A stretch of DNA of 64,000 bases from Neocallimastix lanati (nom. inval.) (lineage: Eukaryota > Neocallimastigomycota > Neocallimastigomycetes > Neocallimastigales > Neocallimastigaceae). A program made the translations under genes and the position numbers. Shown here piece by piece: positions 22,060-41,745 of this stretch. The notes under the pieces were generated by a model, which worked only from the letters and a program-made list of their open reading frames with translations, did not search any database and was not told where the DNA came from. Location: contig JACVTC010000011.1 of NCBI GenBank assembly GCA_016946835.1, positions 1,979,501-2,043,500 on the forward strand, in the 5' to 3' direction. The number at the start of each line of letters is the position of its first letter. The stretch's first letter is position 1.

Positions 22060-22900
22060 AGTATTATGGTATTATGAAGTGAATTAAAATAATATCTACT
22101 AAAGAGATTTAATAAAATAAAATAAAGAAATAATATCAGTAAAGAAGATAATGTGGTGTCCACTAAACTCTCCCTGAAACCACTAGAAATACTATCAACG
22201 ATTATTACTTTTTATGTTAGGAGAACTCGAAGGATTAGAAATCTAATCTATTCTCTGCTACATCCGTTAGAAGTTGATTCTTTTGTTTATAAAAGTAACT
22301 TATTAATTAGAATCATTCTGAGAAAAAGTGCTACTTTCATAATTAAAAAATGCTTTAAAATATTCTGTTAGAATTCAGGACCAAGTTCTATGTTATTTTT
22401 CATTGATATAACAATATAATGAATTTCCGACATTGAAATTAGTTGATTAATGTCTTATGACTTCTATGAAGAAGAATTGTTTAGTATTTCTTTTCAATAA
22501 TTTTCATTAAGACTATGGCATATTATATCAGAAGCAAGTTCTTCATAGTGTTCTACTCTTTACCATTGCGTTAGTGTTTATATTATCATTGTGTTCATAT
22601 TCATCCAATAGACATATAAATTTATTATGAGAGAAAATTGCTTCATGTTTATCCATACAAATTCAGCTGGATTATTTAATACTCTTACCAGGAGGTGAGG
22701 TAGAAAACCATCAGAGTTTTTTTTACAAAAATAAATGGTTGGAGATATCATAAAAAGAGTTGTATATAGAAACAATATTCAGTTAATTTCTTAATTTATC
22801 ATTAACAATTATATATAAAGTCAATAAAAGAATTCTTTCCACATTAGACCAATGAAACTGGTAACCAACCATATCCATAACAAATAGTTAAGAAGAAATT
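22060..22900 (-). pseudogene. Decayed coding remnant of unknown family
   Basis: About 840 bp have clearly more G+C and protein-like composition than the flanks. On the minus strand, pieces read ERILLLTLYIIVNDKLRN, CMDKHEAIFSHNKFICLLDE, YEHNDNINTNAMVKSRTL and KLLKRNTKQFFFIEVIRH, broken by many stops. The plus strand also has a 72-codon frame (22153-22371), but its composition is less natural. No motif was identified. A transposon protein is possible. The order of pieces and the strand choice are uncertain. Confidence 0.35.
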
Positions 22901-23615
22901 CTAAGAAATAAGATCAATTAATTAATCTTTGTGTATAATATTTATTTTCAAAATAATAATAACAACAACAACAATAATAATAAATACTAAATTTACAAAA
23001 TGATTTTTAAAAAATAAAGAATGGCTTAAATAATATCACTAATTTTTTAATATTTCTTTTGAACTATTTGTATCTTTAATAAAAAAACACAAATAATAAT
23101 AAATAATAAATAGTAAATTATAAATTATAAAAATTATAATTATCTATTTTATTAAAACAAACAAAATAAAACAAAATAAAAAAACCAATACAACAACAAC
23201 CATAAAAAAAAAAAAAATAAATAAATAAATCTAGTTATTGTACTAATTATAAATAAATATTTCAAATAAAAAAGAAAGTTTAATAGTTTTTATTTTAATT
23301 TGTTGTTTATATAACATTTGAAATAATAAATTTTTAAGGTATTATAGTAATACATAGATATTAACATTATAAAAAATAATATGTAATAATACTAGTTCAA
23401 AAAAATTTTTTTATTGTATTTTCAAAATATTATATTATATAATATATAGAGTAAATAATATAGGTATATAATTAAAAAAATTTATAGTAGAATATATATA
23501 TATTAATTTAAATATTAATATTATAAAATTTAATAATATACTAATTCAAAATTTTTTTGTTATATAGAGTAAATAAATAGATATATAATTTATGAAGTAA
23601 AGAATTTAAATTTAT
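22901..23615. other. AT-rich spacer
   Basis: This is the 3' flank of the polymerase gene, with A-rich and AT-rich stretches and nothing else recognised. Confidence 0.55.
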
Positions 23616-31256
<7,641 letters not shown>

Positions 31257-32261
31257 TTTTAATAATTATTTTTCTTTTGATTATATATATTTATGCAAAA
31301 TATTTTTATTATTTCTAGTCTATTTTAAAATATTTTATTTAACAATAATTTGTTTAAATTAAATATTAACACTTTTATAAAAAAAATAAAAATAAAAAAA
31401 AATAATAATAATAATAATAAAAATTGACTTATGAAATAATAAAAAAATTTTTACAATTTTTACAATTATTAATTTATTTATTAATCTTACGCTTACAATA
31501 ATTAAAGATTCATATAATAAATTATACAATTATACAATTTCTTTAATTAATTTTTTATTCCTTTTATTCTTTTAAAAAAAAAGAAAAAAAAAAAATTAAA
31601 TAAAATATAATATAATACAATTTATAGCAAACACGTGTATTCGAAATGACTTCTTTAACGTTGTCCGATATTTATTATAAAATATTTTAAATGATAATTT
31701 TACATATTTTTTAATTAATTCAAATTTTACAAATAAAATGAACTTAATATAAAAATAAATTAACTATGATTAAATGTCATTTTAAATATGTATTTTTTTT
31801 ATTTCATTATTTTCAGAAATATTTATTTTTGAACAAATATAGTCAAATTTTTAAAAATTATTATATAATATATATATTAAAAAAAAAAATTCAATATAAT
31901 AATTCATATATTCGATATTCAAAATTACTTATATATTTAATTATATATCTATATAATAATATTATAAAAATATAGATATATATCTCAGATACAGATAATA
32001 ACTTTTTATAATTACAAATCTTTTTTACAATTGAAACCAAATAAATTAATAAAGATGATATTTTAAAGTCAATTATCTCTGAAAATATCAAATTCCCGGT
32101 TTATTTGAAACTGTTGGTAATATTGATAATTTTTATTTTAAAAAAATTTAATTGATAAAATATTAATTTTATATTCAGTTTTCAAAATTTCATTGTCATT
32201 GTTTCTCTGCTGTTTTAGATAGATATATAGTAGTTTAAAGTGTAATTGAAAATATATATTG

Positions 32262-32298
<37 letters not shown>

Positions 32299-33433
32299 TA
32301 TTTTTATAAAAAACAATATTAATAAACAATAATATTTATTTTTTTTTTATAGAGTTGAATCTGCCCTTGGTCAAGCCTTTGAAGAAAAATACATAAAAGA
32401 AAATTACTTTCCAAGATTTGTAACCTCTAAAAAAGATATAAATGTATTCATTTGATAAACAACCAGAAGTTGTATTTATTAATGAAAAGTAATGTATATT
32501 AATCCTTAATTATTACTATTATTATTATAATATTATTAGTATTAGCATTAGTATTATTGGTATTAGTATTAGTAATGGTATCAATATTTTTTATCATAAT
32601 TAAAAACATTATTTAATTTTAATTTACTTTTTTTAAAAAATAAAATAATGAATCTCAATAAAAAAAAAAAAAATCTGATATAAATAAACTATCTAAAAAT
32701 GATGAACATATTAAAATAAATAGAACTAAATAAAATTAATAAATAATTTCAATGGACTTTTTAATTACTTTGATTTTTAATTTTCAATATATTTAAAAAA
32801 TATTTAAAAATATTTAATGTAATATTTTTTAAATTATTGTTTAAATATAAAAATTGATTATTGTTTAAATATAAAAATTGATTAAAAAAAAACAATGTAA
32901 AATGAAAATTTTAATTATCTTATTTATAAATGTTGTACAATTTCATGATTAAATTTTAATAAATTTATTTCCATAAATAATATATGTTTTTTTTTATTAA
33001 AATTTTTCTTATTTGTTATATTCATTTTATTTATAATTTATAAATTATTATATTAATGAACAACAAATGTTTCAATATAATAATTTTGAAATTTTTAAAA
33101 ATTATTATTATTATTTTTTTTTTTTGCAATAAAAATTAAAATGAATTTCAAATAATAATTTACAAATAATAATTGATTTAAAAATCCATAATCTATAATT
33201 TAAATAAAACAAAATTTAATATTTTCTAAGTTAAAACATAAGAAATTAAATAAAATAAAATTAAAATTTAAAAATTAAAATTAACAAATAATAAAATAAA
33301 ATAAACATTTAATAATATTTAACAAAATAATTTCTAATAAATTTATTAATTACATAAAAAAAAAAAAAAAAAAAAATAAAAGATAAAAAATAGAAAATAA
33401 AAAAATAAATATATATATATATAATTTTATATA
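31257..33433. other. Intergenic region between divergent POL1 and PSF2
   Basis: About 2.2 kb separates the two start codons. It contains AT-rich spacer, a patch at 31628-31665 with ACACGTGT and AACGTTGTCCG that may be part of the POL1 promoter, a protein remnant at 32353-32454, and A/T homopolymers. No complete gene was seen. Confidence 0.5.
32341..32460 (+). pseudogene. Small exon-like remnant, possibly M13 peptidase
   Basis: After a good acceptor (TTTTTTTTATAG) the plus strand reads VESALGQAFEEKYIKENYFP then RFVTSKKDINVFI and a stop. The ALGxAF-EKY pattern recalls the neprilysin-type M13 peptidase segment (ALGxLYVEKYF), but one exon is too little to be sure. No neighbouring exons were found. 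Confidence 0.3.
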
Positions 33434-34736
33434 ATGGCATTACCAAAATTTATTCAACAAAATGTATTCACTCCAGCAGAGATTGAATTCATTTCAGAAT
33501 ATGAACAAATTACTATATTACCATTACAACGAATGGAAACTTTAACTTTATTAGAAGTAAGATTTTAATAACAATAAAAATTGTTTAAAAGTATATTAAT
33601 ATAAATAAATTATTTTATTTATAATATTTAAACTTTTAAAATAAATAATAATTAAAAAAAAAAAAAAATCTTTTAGGGTACATATGGACCTTTTAGGCCA
33701 CCAATTACAATAAAAGTATGTAAATTCATTTAAAATTAGAAAAATGTTAATAATTAATTAATTATTAAATAAAATTTAAATTTATTTCATTGATGATAGG
33801 TCCCTTTATGGTTAGCAGTTACTTTAAAGAATAAGCATAAATGTTCAATACAACCACCAAAATGGCTTAATATAGGTTTATTATTAAAAAAAATATTATA
33901 AATAATAAATATAAACTATTTCTTTTTCTCTTTATTCTTATTAATATTTCCTATTAATTAATAAAATTTTTTATTATATATATTCAACTTAAATTTTAAA
34001 TGTCATATACTAAAATATAATAAAGAAACGTTAAAAAAAAAGAAACAAAGCGAAGAGGAAAAAGAAGAATATAGTGATTTACCTTTTCATTATTTAGAAA
34101 TTTCAACAATTTTATTAGATTGGTAATTCTTTGATTATTGTTTTTAATTATCCAAAATTCAGACATAGATTTCATATAGATAATAAGTAAATTAATTAAA
34201 ATTCATTTATACTCATTATTAAAAATTTTAATTAATAGTGCATCTGATGATATTCCATATTCTGATGAAATAAAAATTTTACTTAAAGATATAAGAGAAA
34301 TAAGAAAAAGAAAAACTAAGAATGGTTTAAAACTACTTAATTCCGGTAGTATTCAAGTAAATTACAAAATTTTTTTTTTTATTATTATTTTATTTTGTTG
34401 TTTTTATTATTATTGTGTTATTATTATTATTATTATTATTGTTGTTGTTGTTGTTGTTGTTATTATTTAATATTAAAAATATTGTATTATTTAAGTTTAT
34501 GTTATTATCAATTAGAATAACTAATAATTATAATATTAAAATATAATGATTACGATTTTTTTTTTTTTTTTTCAAATATATCATAGATGGATAATTTAAG
34601 TTTAATGGAAATTAATGAAATTAGACCCTTTTTTTTGAAAGCATTTAATGATATAAGAAAAATTGAGGATGTTGCATCAAACAAATCTGAATCACAGGAA
34701 GAAGAATCGCAATATAGCATGTCAAGACGTTATTAA
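33434..34736 (+). CDS. PSF2: GINS complex subunit Psf2, 6 exons, 200 aa
   Basis: Psf2 is part of the GINS tetramer, which joins Cdc45 and Mcm2-7 to form the CMG replicative helicase in the nucleus. Exons are 33434-33556, 33677-33715, 33800-33875, 34026-34122, 34239-34356 and 34587-34736, all GT...AG, closing to 201 codons with stop. Family landmarks are present in order: FTPAEIEFISEYEQITILPL, GTYGPFRPPITIK, VPLWLAVTLKNKHKCSIQPP, then the helical half with LPFHYLEISTILLDCASDDI and a conserved MDNLSLMEINEIRPFFLKAF. Length matches Psf2 (about 185-210). The final exon ends SQYSMSRRY-TAA. It lies head to head with POL1, so two replication genes may share regulatory DNA, although the 2.2-kb gap makes a single bidirectional promoter unlikely. 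No damage is visible. Confidence 0.93.
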
Positions 34737-34908
34737 TAAATTTATATCATACAATATTAATATCTATTATATATATACTCATTTATTAATTTATTATTTA
34801 TAAAAAAATACATAAATATTAAAGAATATTTATTTATATTACAATTCATTAGAAAAAATAGTTATAATAAAATCATAATAATAATAATAATAATAATGGA
34901 TCTTTACT

Positions 34909-34946
<38 letters not shown>

Positions 34947-35561
34947 CATTTCTTTTTTTCTCCTTATTTATCATATTAATTTATTTTTAATAAAAAAGCA
35001 AATACTTAAACTATATAATTATTAAATTGATTTTAATTAAAAAATTGATAAAACAAAGCATCAACAGCTTGTATTATTCTTTCAATTCTTATTCAAGAAT
35101 TTACTTCCTTTAAAGTAAATGGTTTATTTGAAAATATTTTATAAAATAAAAATAAAGCAAAACAAATAATAATAATAATAATAATAATAATAATTAATCA
35201 TTAAAATAACATTTATTATTATTATTATTACAATTATTATTATAACTAATATAATTATTATAATTATATATATATATATGAAATATTATAAAGACATGTT
35301 TAATTTTTATCAAACATTCGACATAACATAATACTATCATCATTTTATTTATAATGAAAGAATTAATGAAATTATTTAATCTTTTATTGTAAAATAAATA
35401 TTATATTTTAATTTCTAGATGAAAAGCTATTACTCAAGTATTTAATAAATTTTAATTAAAAATATTAGCACATGGATTTAAATATAAATCTTTATATGAC
35501 TTATTTAAAATATATGTTATTTCATAATATTTGTGATTAAATATTTATTCTAGTATTCAAA

Positions 35562-35626
35562 TTATTTTATTTGTTTCTTCTTATAATCTATTGTATTCTA
35601 CTCATAAGAAGAAACAAATAAAATAA
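35562..35626. repeat. Perfect 23-bp inverted repeat (hairpin)
   Basis: The arm 35562-35584 (core TTTGTTTCTTCTTAT) is the exact reverse complement of 35604-35626, with a 19-nt loop. The arms contain G/C positions and are not simple AT repeats, so chance is unlikely. It could be a small-RNA precursor, a terminator or a tiny MITE relic. Confidence 0.85.
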
Positions 35627-36480
35627 AGGGTAAATTCCTTAAAACTTTCAAATTATATTAAGCCTAACGAGTTTCTATGTATACCAAGATTATACTATAT
35701 TATTTTTATTTTTATTTTTATTTTTTATTTAAAATATGACATAGGTGTAATTTTAAAAATTTTATTTTTAAAAAAATTTTTTTTTGAAAGTTAATTAAAT
35801 TTATTATCAGAAAAAATTGAAAAATAAAAATAAAATAGCAAATATCAATCATTATTGTTTTATTTAATTTATTCATTAATAAATTACTTTTTTTCTATAC
35901 TCTTACTCTTATAGCATTAAAAATTATTTAAAAATTAAAATATTAAAATTAAAAATTGTAACTAAGTTTTCCATTTTGAATATTGAGATAAATAAACTAA
36001 TAATATTTAATTCAACCTTTGTATTTTATAGAAAGTAAAATGTATATATATATATAATTAGACTAACAAATTAAATAATTATGAAATAAATTGTTAATTG
36101 TTTAATAAAAAAATTAAATTTTTTCTTCTTCTGCTTCATCCTCTTTATTTTTTATTTACAATTTTTATACTTTTATCCTTTTTTAATTCCTCTTCTTTTT
36201 ATTTTCTCTTCTTTTTATTTATAATTAAAAATTTTTTAATATTCATAAATGAATTTTATTAAAAATATTGATTAAATTTAAATTCGTAGTACAAAAGTAT
36301 AAATCTTAATAATTATATTTATATATATAATTTTTTAAATACTTGATATATCCTATTTTAAAATTTTAATTTAAATAAAAAATCTATAAAAAAAAATTTC
36401 GTGATAAAAAATTTCCATGTTTTGTTCTATCACTTCTAATATATAATTAGAAAGTAAATTCAATAACATTTATTAATATT

Positions 36481-36815
36481 GAAATAATTCAAAGCATTCA
36501 TATAATAAAAGCATTTATATAATATTAATATATAAATTTCATGAACTATATAATACTTTAAATATTTATATGTTCCATTTTCTTTATTGATTGTTTAACA
36601 TTTTTAATTTTTTATAAATTTTAATATTAATTTAGCAATTAAAAATGGGAAAATAAATGCTATATTTTAAAAGACTTTAATTTGATTAATATTAAATTTT
36701 ATAAAAAATGAAGAAAATGGAACATATAAATATTAAAAATATTTTATATTTCATGAAATTTTAATATTAATATTATATAAATGCTTTTATTATAAGAATA
36801 CTTTGAATTATTCTA
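36481..36815. repeat. Long foldback / MITE-like inverted repeat, about 335 bp
   Basis: The left arm (from about 36481, GAATAATTC-type end through TATGTTCCATTTTCTT near 36569-36584) matches the reverse complement of the right arm (about 36711-36815) at roughly 85-90% over about 100 bp. Imperfect pairing continues inward (TTTTTTATAAA...AATATTAAT). The centre is about 100 bp of AT-rich sequence with no ORF. The outer ends are AT-rich and no clear target duplication was found. This fits an old MITE or a dsRNA-forming foldback. Confidence 0.75.
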
Positions 36816-37393
36816 ATATATTATGGTTAAGAAATACCAAAATAATGCACATGAATTTTATTAATATAAATAATTGAAGTTTCTTGTATGTTTAATTAGA
36901 AGAAAAATATAAAAATTCTTTTCAATTGTTTTTTTAATCATAAATTTTTAAAATTTAGTTCAAATTATAATTATTAATTATTATTTGAAAATGAATTATT
37001 ATTCTTATAATAAAATATTGTGAATCCTTTTTTAATTCAATTTTCATTTTTTAATACATTATATGACCTTTAGTTGCAAAGTCTTTAAACACATACATTT
37101 AACATCATCATTTCGGAAGTCAATCTTATTTTTTTTTTTTTACAAAAGATTTAACTTTATAGTTTTCTTTAAATATATGTAATAAAAATTCATTCTATTT
37201 ATTCAATTATAAGATATTCTTTATGGGAAGAACAAGTAACGTGACAACGAAGTTTAAATTATCATTAAATTTTAAATTTTAATTTATAAAAATTTTAATT
37301 TACAATATAAATTAAACATTAATTTTTTTTATATATATATATTTTTTATTTTTATTTTTATTTTTATTTTTTTTTTTTTTATAAATTATTATA

Positions 37394-38568
37394 ATGATAA
37401 GGCGAGCTATACATGCAGGATCCTGGTATAAAAGCAGTCGTGAGTATTTTAATAATAAATTATAAAAATTAATAACATCTAATGTTAAAATACAATTAGT
37501 TATAATTTATTAAATTAACTATATTTATTAAAATAGAAATTTATGCAAACGTCAAATTAATAATATTTATATAATTATATATAAAAATTAGTTTAACATT
37601 TGAATTATTATTAATAGTAATAATATTATTTTCATTAATATTATTATTTTATAATCAAAGATATTCCTTTTTATTATAAAATAAAAAAAGATTGTATTAA
37701 TTTTATAATTCTTTTTTATTCAATTATTAATAATTCACCTTATAACAAAAGCTTCTGCTTTATCTGACCAAATAGAAAATTGGATGAAAAATGTTCCAAA
37801 TAATTTATTAAAAGATGAGACTAAAAAAATTTCAAAAGGACTTATTGCTCCGTAAATATAAAATTAATCAAATTTAATTTACATTAAAACTATTCAAAAT
37901 TAATTTTTAAAATAATGTATAGACATGCTGGTTATACTTATTGTGGAAAAGTAATGGCCCATTCATATAAATATATTACTCCCGAAAATATGTATGATAA
38001 TAGTAATAACTATAATATAAAAAATTTTATAATTTTACCATATACTAAAATAATTATTAAAATTATATTTTAAAATTATGCAATTATGAAAGTAAGAAGA
38101 TATTTATTTTTGGTCCTTCACATAGAGTGTATATTAAAGGTATTTTATTTTTTTTATTTTTATAAAAAAAAAATTTTTTATTATATTTGAATAAATTTTT
38201 AAAAGCATATATTAAAATGAATATTATTAAAAATTATTAGGTTGTGCTCTACCTCAATTTTCAGTTTATGAATGTCCTTTAGGTGATATGAATGTTGATA
38301 CTGAAAGTAAGTATAAATATAAATTATCATAAATGAATGAATTTATTAAAAGTATTTTGTTTATAATAACTTTAATAATTATTTTTATATATTAATTTTC
38401 TTTCAATAGTATGTGAAAAACTTGAAAAAACAAAGTTATTTACAAAAATGTCAAAAAATGCCGAAGAGCAAGAACATAGTATTGAGATGGAATTACCATT
38501 TATTTCATGGGCAATGGAAAAGTAATTTTATTAATATAAATTTTTACTTATTATTGTTAATATAGCTG

Positions 38569-38603
<35 letters not shown>

Positions 38604-39251
38604 AATATTTATTAAATTTTATTTTTCTATTATTATATTAATGTTATGTAACATTACATATATATGCATTTATACTCATATATAATAAATATACAAGTCA
38701 GCAGTTTAAGATAATTCCAATTGTTATTGGTGTAATTCCTCCAAAACTTGAGGAAAAATATATTAAATTATTTAAGCCATATCTTGAACAACCGGATACA
38801 TTTTTTGTCATTTCAAGCGATTTTTGTCATTGGGGTGAAAGATTTGATTATACATATTTACCACCAGTAGATAATTCAACTAAAAATAAAAAATTGGTAA
38901 TTGCTGATCGTATAGAACAACTTGATAGAGAAGCTATGAAAATAATTGAAACAGGTGATTCTGAAGCTTTGGAAGATTATTTTGAACGTACTGATAATAC
39001 TATTTGTGGAAGGTATTTAATAAATTATTAATATAAATATAATGTAATATATATATTAAAATAGAAACTAAATTGTAATACATTTTAAATAATTATTTAA
39101 ATTTAGGACAGGAATAAAATTGTTACTTTCAATGTTTGAAAGAACAAATTTGTCACCTTCTATTCAGTTTTTAAAATATGGTCAGTCTAATAGAGTAACA
39201 TCAAAACGAGATGGTTCTGTCAGCTATGCAACTGCCATATTTAATATTTAA
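37394..39251 (+). CDS. MEMO1: MEMO1-family protein (Mho1-like), 8 exons, 299 aa
   Basis: MEMO proteins are conserved metal-binding (Cu/Fe) proteins related to extradiol dioxygenases; the yeast member is Mho1. Exons are 37394-37439, 37752-37851, 37923-37991, 38093-38139, 38241-38306, 38410-38521, 38698-39012 and 39107-39251, closing to exactly 300 codons with stop (human MEMO1 has 297 residues). Signature segments: MIRRAIHAGSWYKSS, GLIAPHAGYTYCGKVMAHSY, IFIFGPSHRVYIKGCALPQF, AEEQEHSIEMELPFISWAME, VISSDFCHWGERFDYTY and NTICGRTGIKLLLSMFERTN. The two histidines (PHAGY, GPSHR) and the cysteine (TICGR) that form the metal site in human MEMO1 are all retained. Acceptors of exons 4 and 7 were chosen by phase; nearby AGs would break the frame. 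No damage seen. Confidence 0.93.
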
Positions 39252-40877
39252 AAATAATAATAATAATAATAATAAATAAAACATTAATAAAATTGTAAAT
39301 AAATATGTTAATAAAAAAATAAAAAATAAAAAATTAAGAAAATTAAAAAAAAAAATAATAATAATAAAATAAAATACGTTTTAATTTGATTATAATTATT
39401 ATAGCTAATAAAGTTGTTTTTTCATTTATTAAAAAATAAAATGGAATTATGGAATATATATTTTTTTTATTTAAATAAGCAGTGGCTTGTGAATTAATAC
39501 TTTCTTTATTTTTTATTTTATTTTATTTTATTTATTTATTTTTTTTTTTATTTATATTTTATTTTTATTTTTTTGAAAAGTATAAAAGAAATTTTAATTT
39601 TTTAAAAATTTTTCCTTAATCTCTGGAAAAAAAAAATTATTCAGTTAAATTTATGTTTATCTCATTTTAATTAAAAAACAAAAACAAAAACAAAAACAAA
39701 AACAAAAACAAAAAAACAACAAAAAAAAAAAAAAAGTAGTTTGCTAACAACAATTATAATACAAGTTCTTTAAATATAAGGAAAGATCTATATAATTTTT
39801 CTTTTTCATTAATTATATAAAATAGAGATTACTTTAATTAATTTTAAATATTACTATGATATCTCTTGTAATATAGAGATACCATAGTAATATTTTAAAT
39901 GATTATTTAGTATTTAGTATTTATGGTACTTATCTTTTGGTATGTAATAATTCAAAAATTTTATATTTACTATTTGTTTATTATTTAATATTTAAAATTT
40001 TTTATCTATTATTATTATAATATTTTATAATTTTATTATTTATTTATAATTTTTTTGTATCACTTTATTAACATGAGAGAGTGATACAAAATTATTTTTA
40101 CTATTTTTTACAATGATACATTACATAATATTACATTACATTAGTTTTTCAAGTTCAAATACGATCTATATATCATATTATTAATATATTTAAATATTTT
40201 GTATAATTAGAAATTATTTTTTAGCCTCTTTTTTTTTTTTTTTTTTTTTTTTGTATTTATTTCATTTCATTTATGAATATTGTTTATAATTTAACCATAA
40301 TAAAATTATATAAAATCAATTTTATTTTAATATATGAAATTGATACAATAATATATAATTTATTTTAATTCTTACTTTAACTATTTAATTTTGTTATTGT
40401 TTTGGAGTTAAAATAATTATAAATATTAAATATAATTTATTATATATATTATAGTATATTTAATATATATTACAAAAATATTTTTATTAAAAAAATTACT
40501 TCAAATGGTCTTTTTTTTTTTTTTTTATTTTAAATAAAATTTTGGAAATAAAGTTATATATATGAAATTTAAAAAATTAATAACATTTTTAAATTAAAAG
40601 GTTAGGTATATGTTATTAATTATAATGCTAATATAATACAATATATATAAATCAATTCTGATATATGAGAAAGTTAAAACATATAATTTATCAATTAAAT
40701 AAACTTTCAATAACTTCATATATTAAACAAAACTATAAAAACAAGAATAATTCTCTCGAAATTAAAAACTGATAAAAAAAAAAAATAAACCTTTATAGTA
40801 ATTAGTAATTACAACAAACAAAAAAAAGAAAAATTGATAAAGTTAGGAGTATATATTTATTTTATTAGATCCTAATA

Positions 40878-40914
<37 letters not shown>

Positions 40915-41745
40915 TAAAAATTAAAAAAAATATATATATATAAAAAAAAAAAAAGAAAGTAATTAAAAGGTCAAATTAAAATAATTTTTATATTTATATA
41001 TATATATTTATTTTTTTAATATTTATTTATAAAATAATTTTGAATTCGCTTTTCCTTTATTTTCATTATTATTATTTTTATATATTTATTTTATTTATTT
41101 ACGAATATTTTTATTTATAATAAAATAAAATCGGAATTCATACAAATATACACAAAAAGATTTTTAATTAATATTTATTTAGAATAAGAATATTATATTT
41201 AATCATACTTTACAAAAATAATTTATTTTTTTTCTTCAATAAATACTTAAATTCGTCTACAAAAAAATAAAAAAAGTTCATATAATCAAATTAATTAAAA
41301 AGGTATTTATTATAATATTTAATAAACTTTTATTATATTTATAGATTTTAACTATTTTAAGAATTCATAAAAATTTTTGAAATATTAATAAACTTTATTA
41401 ATTATTTAATAAATTCTTTATCATTATATATATATTAAAATACAATTTTTACAAATTTTATATTGTATATTATATATAATATACCATATATATCTAATAA
41501 AAATTAATTAAATAATAATATTATTATTATTTATATGAATAATAGTAATAATTAAATAAAAATCTAATATATAAATATATAAAATATTAGATTTAGTAAA
41601 TAAACAGAAATAAAATAATTGTATTAATATTAATTAACTAGTTTCATTTTTATTTTACTTTAAACTTTAATATATAAATAAATTATTATATTTTAAATAA
41701 ATAATTTTTTTTTTAAAGTTAGTAATATATTAAAAATAAAATAAA
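39252..41745. other. AT-rich spacer / long leader region
   Basis: The stretch holds homopolymers (about 40880-40912), a short (AAAAC)n tract near 39676-39717, a strong hairpin at 39841-39900, and a small hairpin (AAATCTAATAT/ATATTAGATTT, about 41561-41595) in the likely 5' leader of the next gene. No gene was recognised. Confidence 0.55.
39841..39900. repeat. 26-bp near-perfect hairpin
   Basis: 39841-39866 (core ATTACTATGATATCTCT) pairs with 39875-39900 with about two or three mismatches and an 8-nt loop, and weaker pairing extends outward for about 10 bp. Size and shape resemble a small-RNA precursor or a short inverted-repeat element. Confidence 0.8.

Larger units (their letters stand above)
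34737..37393. other. AT-rich spacer with hairpin and foldback
   Basis: No gene was recognised. The stretch contains homopolymers (34912-34946), a perfect hairpin at 35562-35626 and a long foldback at 36481-36815, both annotated separately. Confidence 0.55.
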
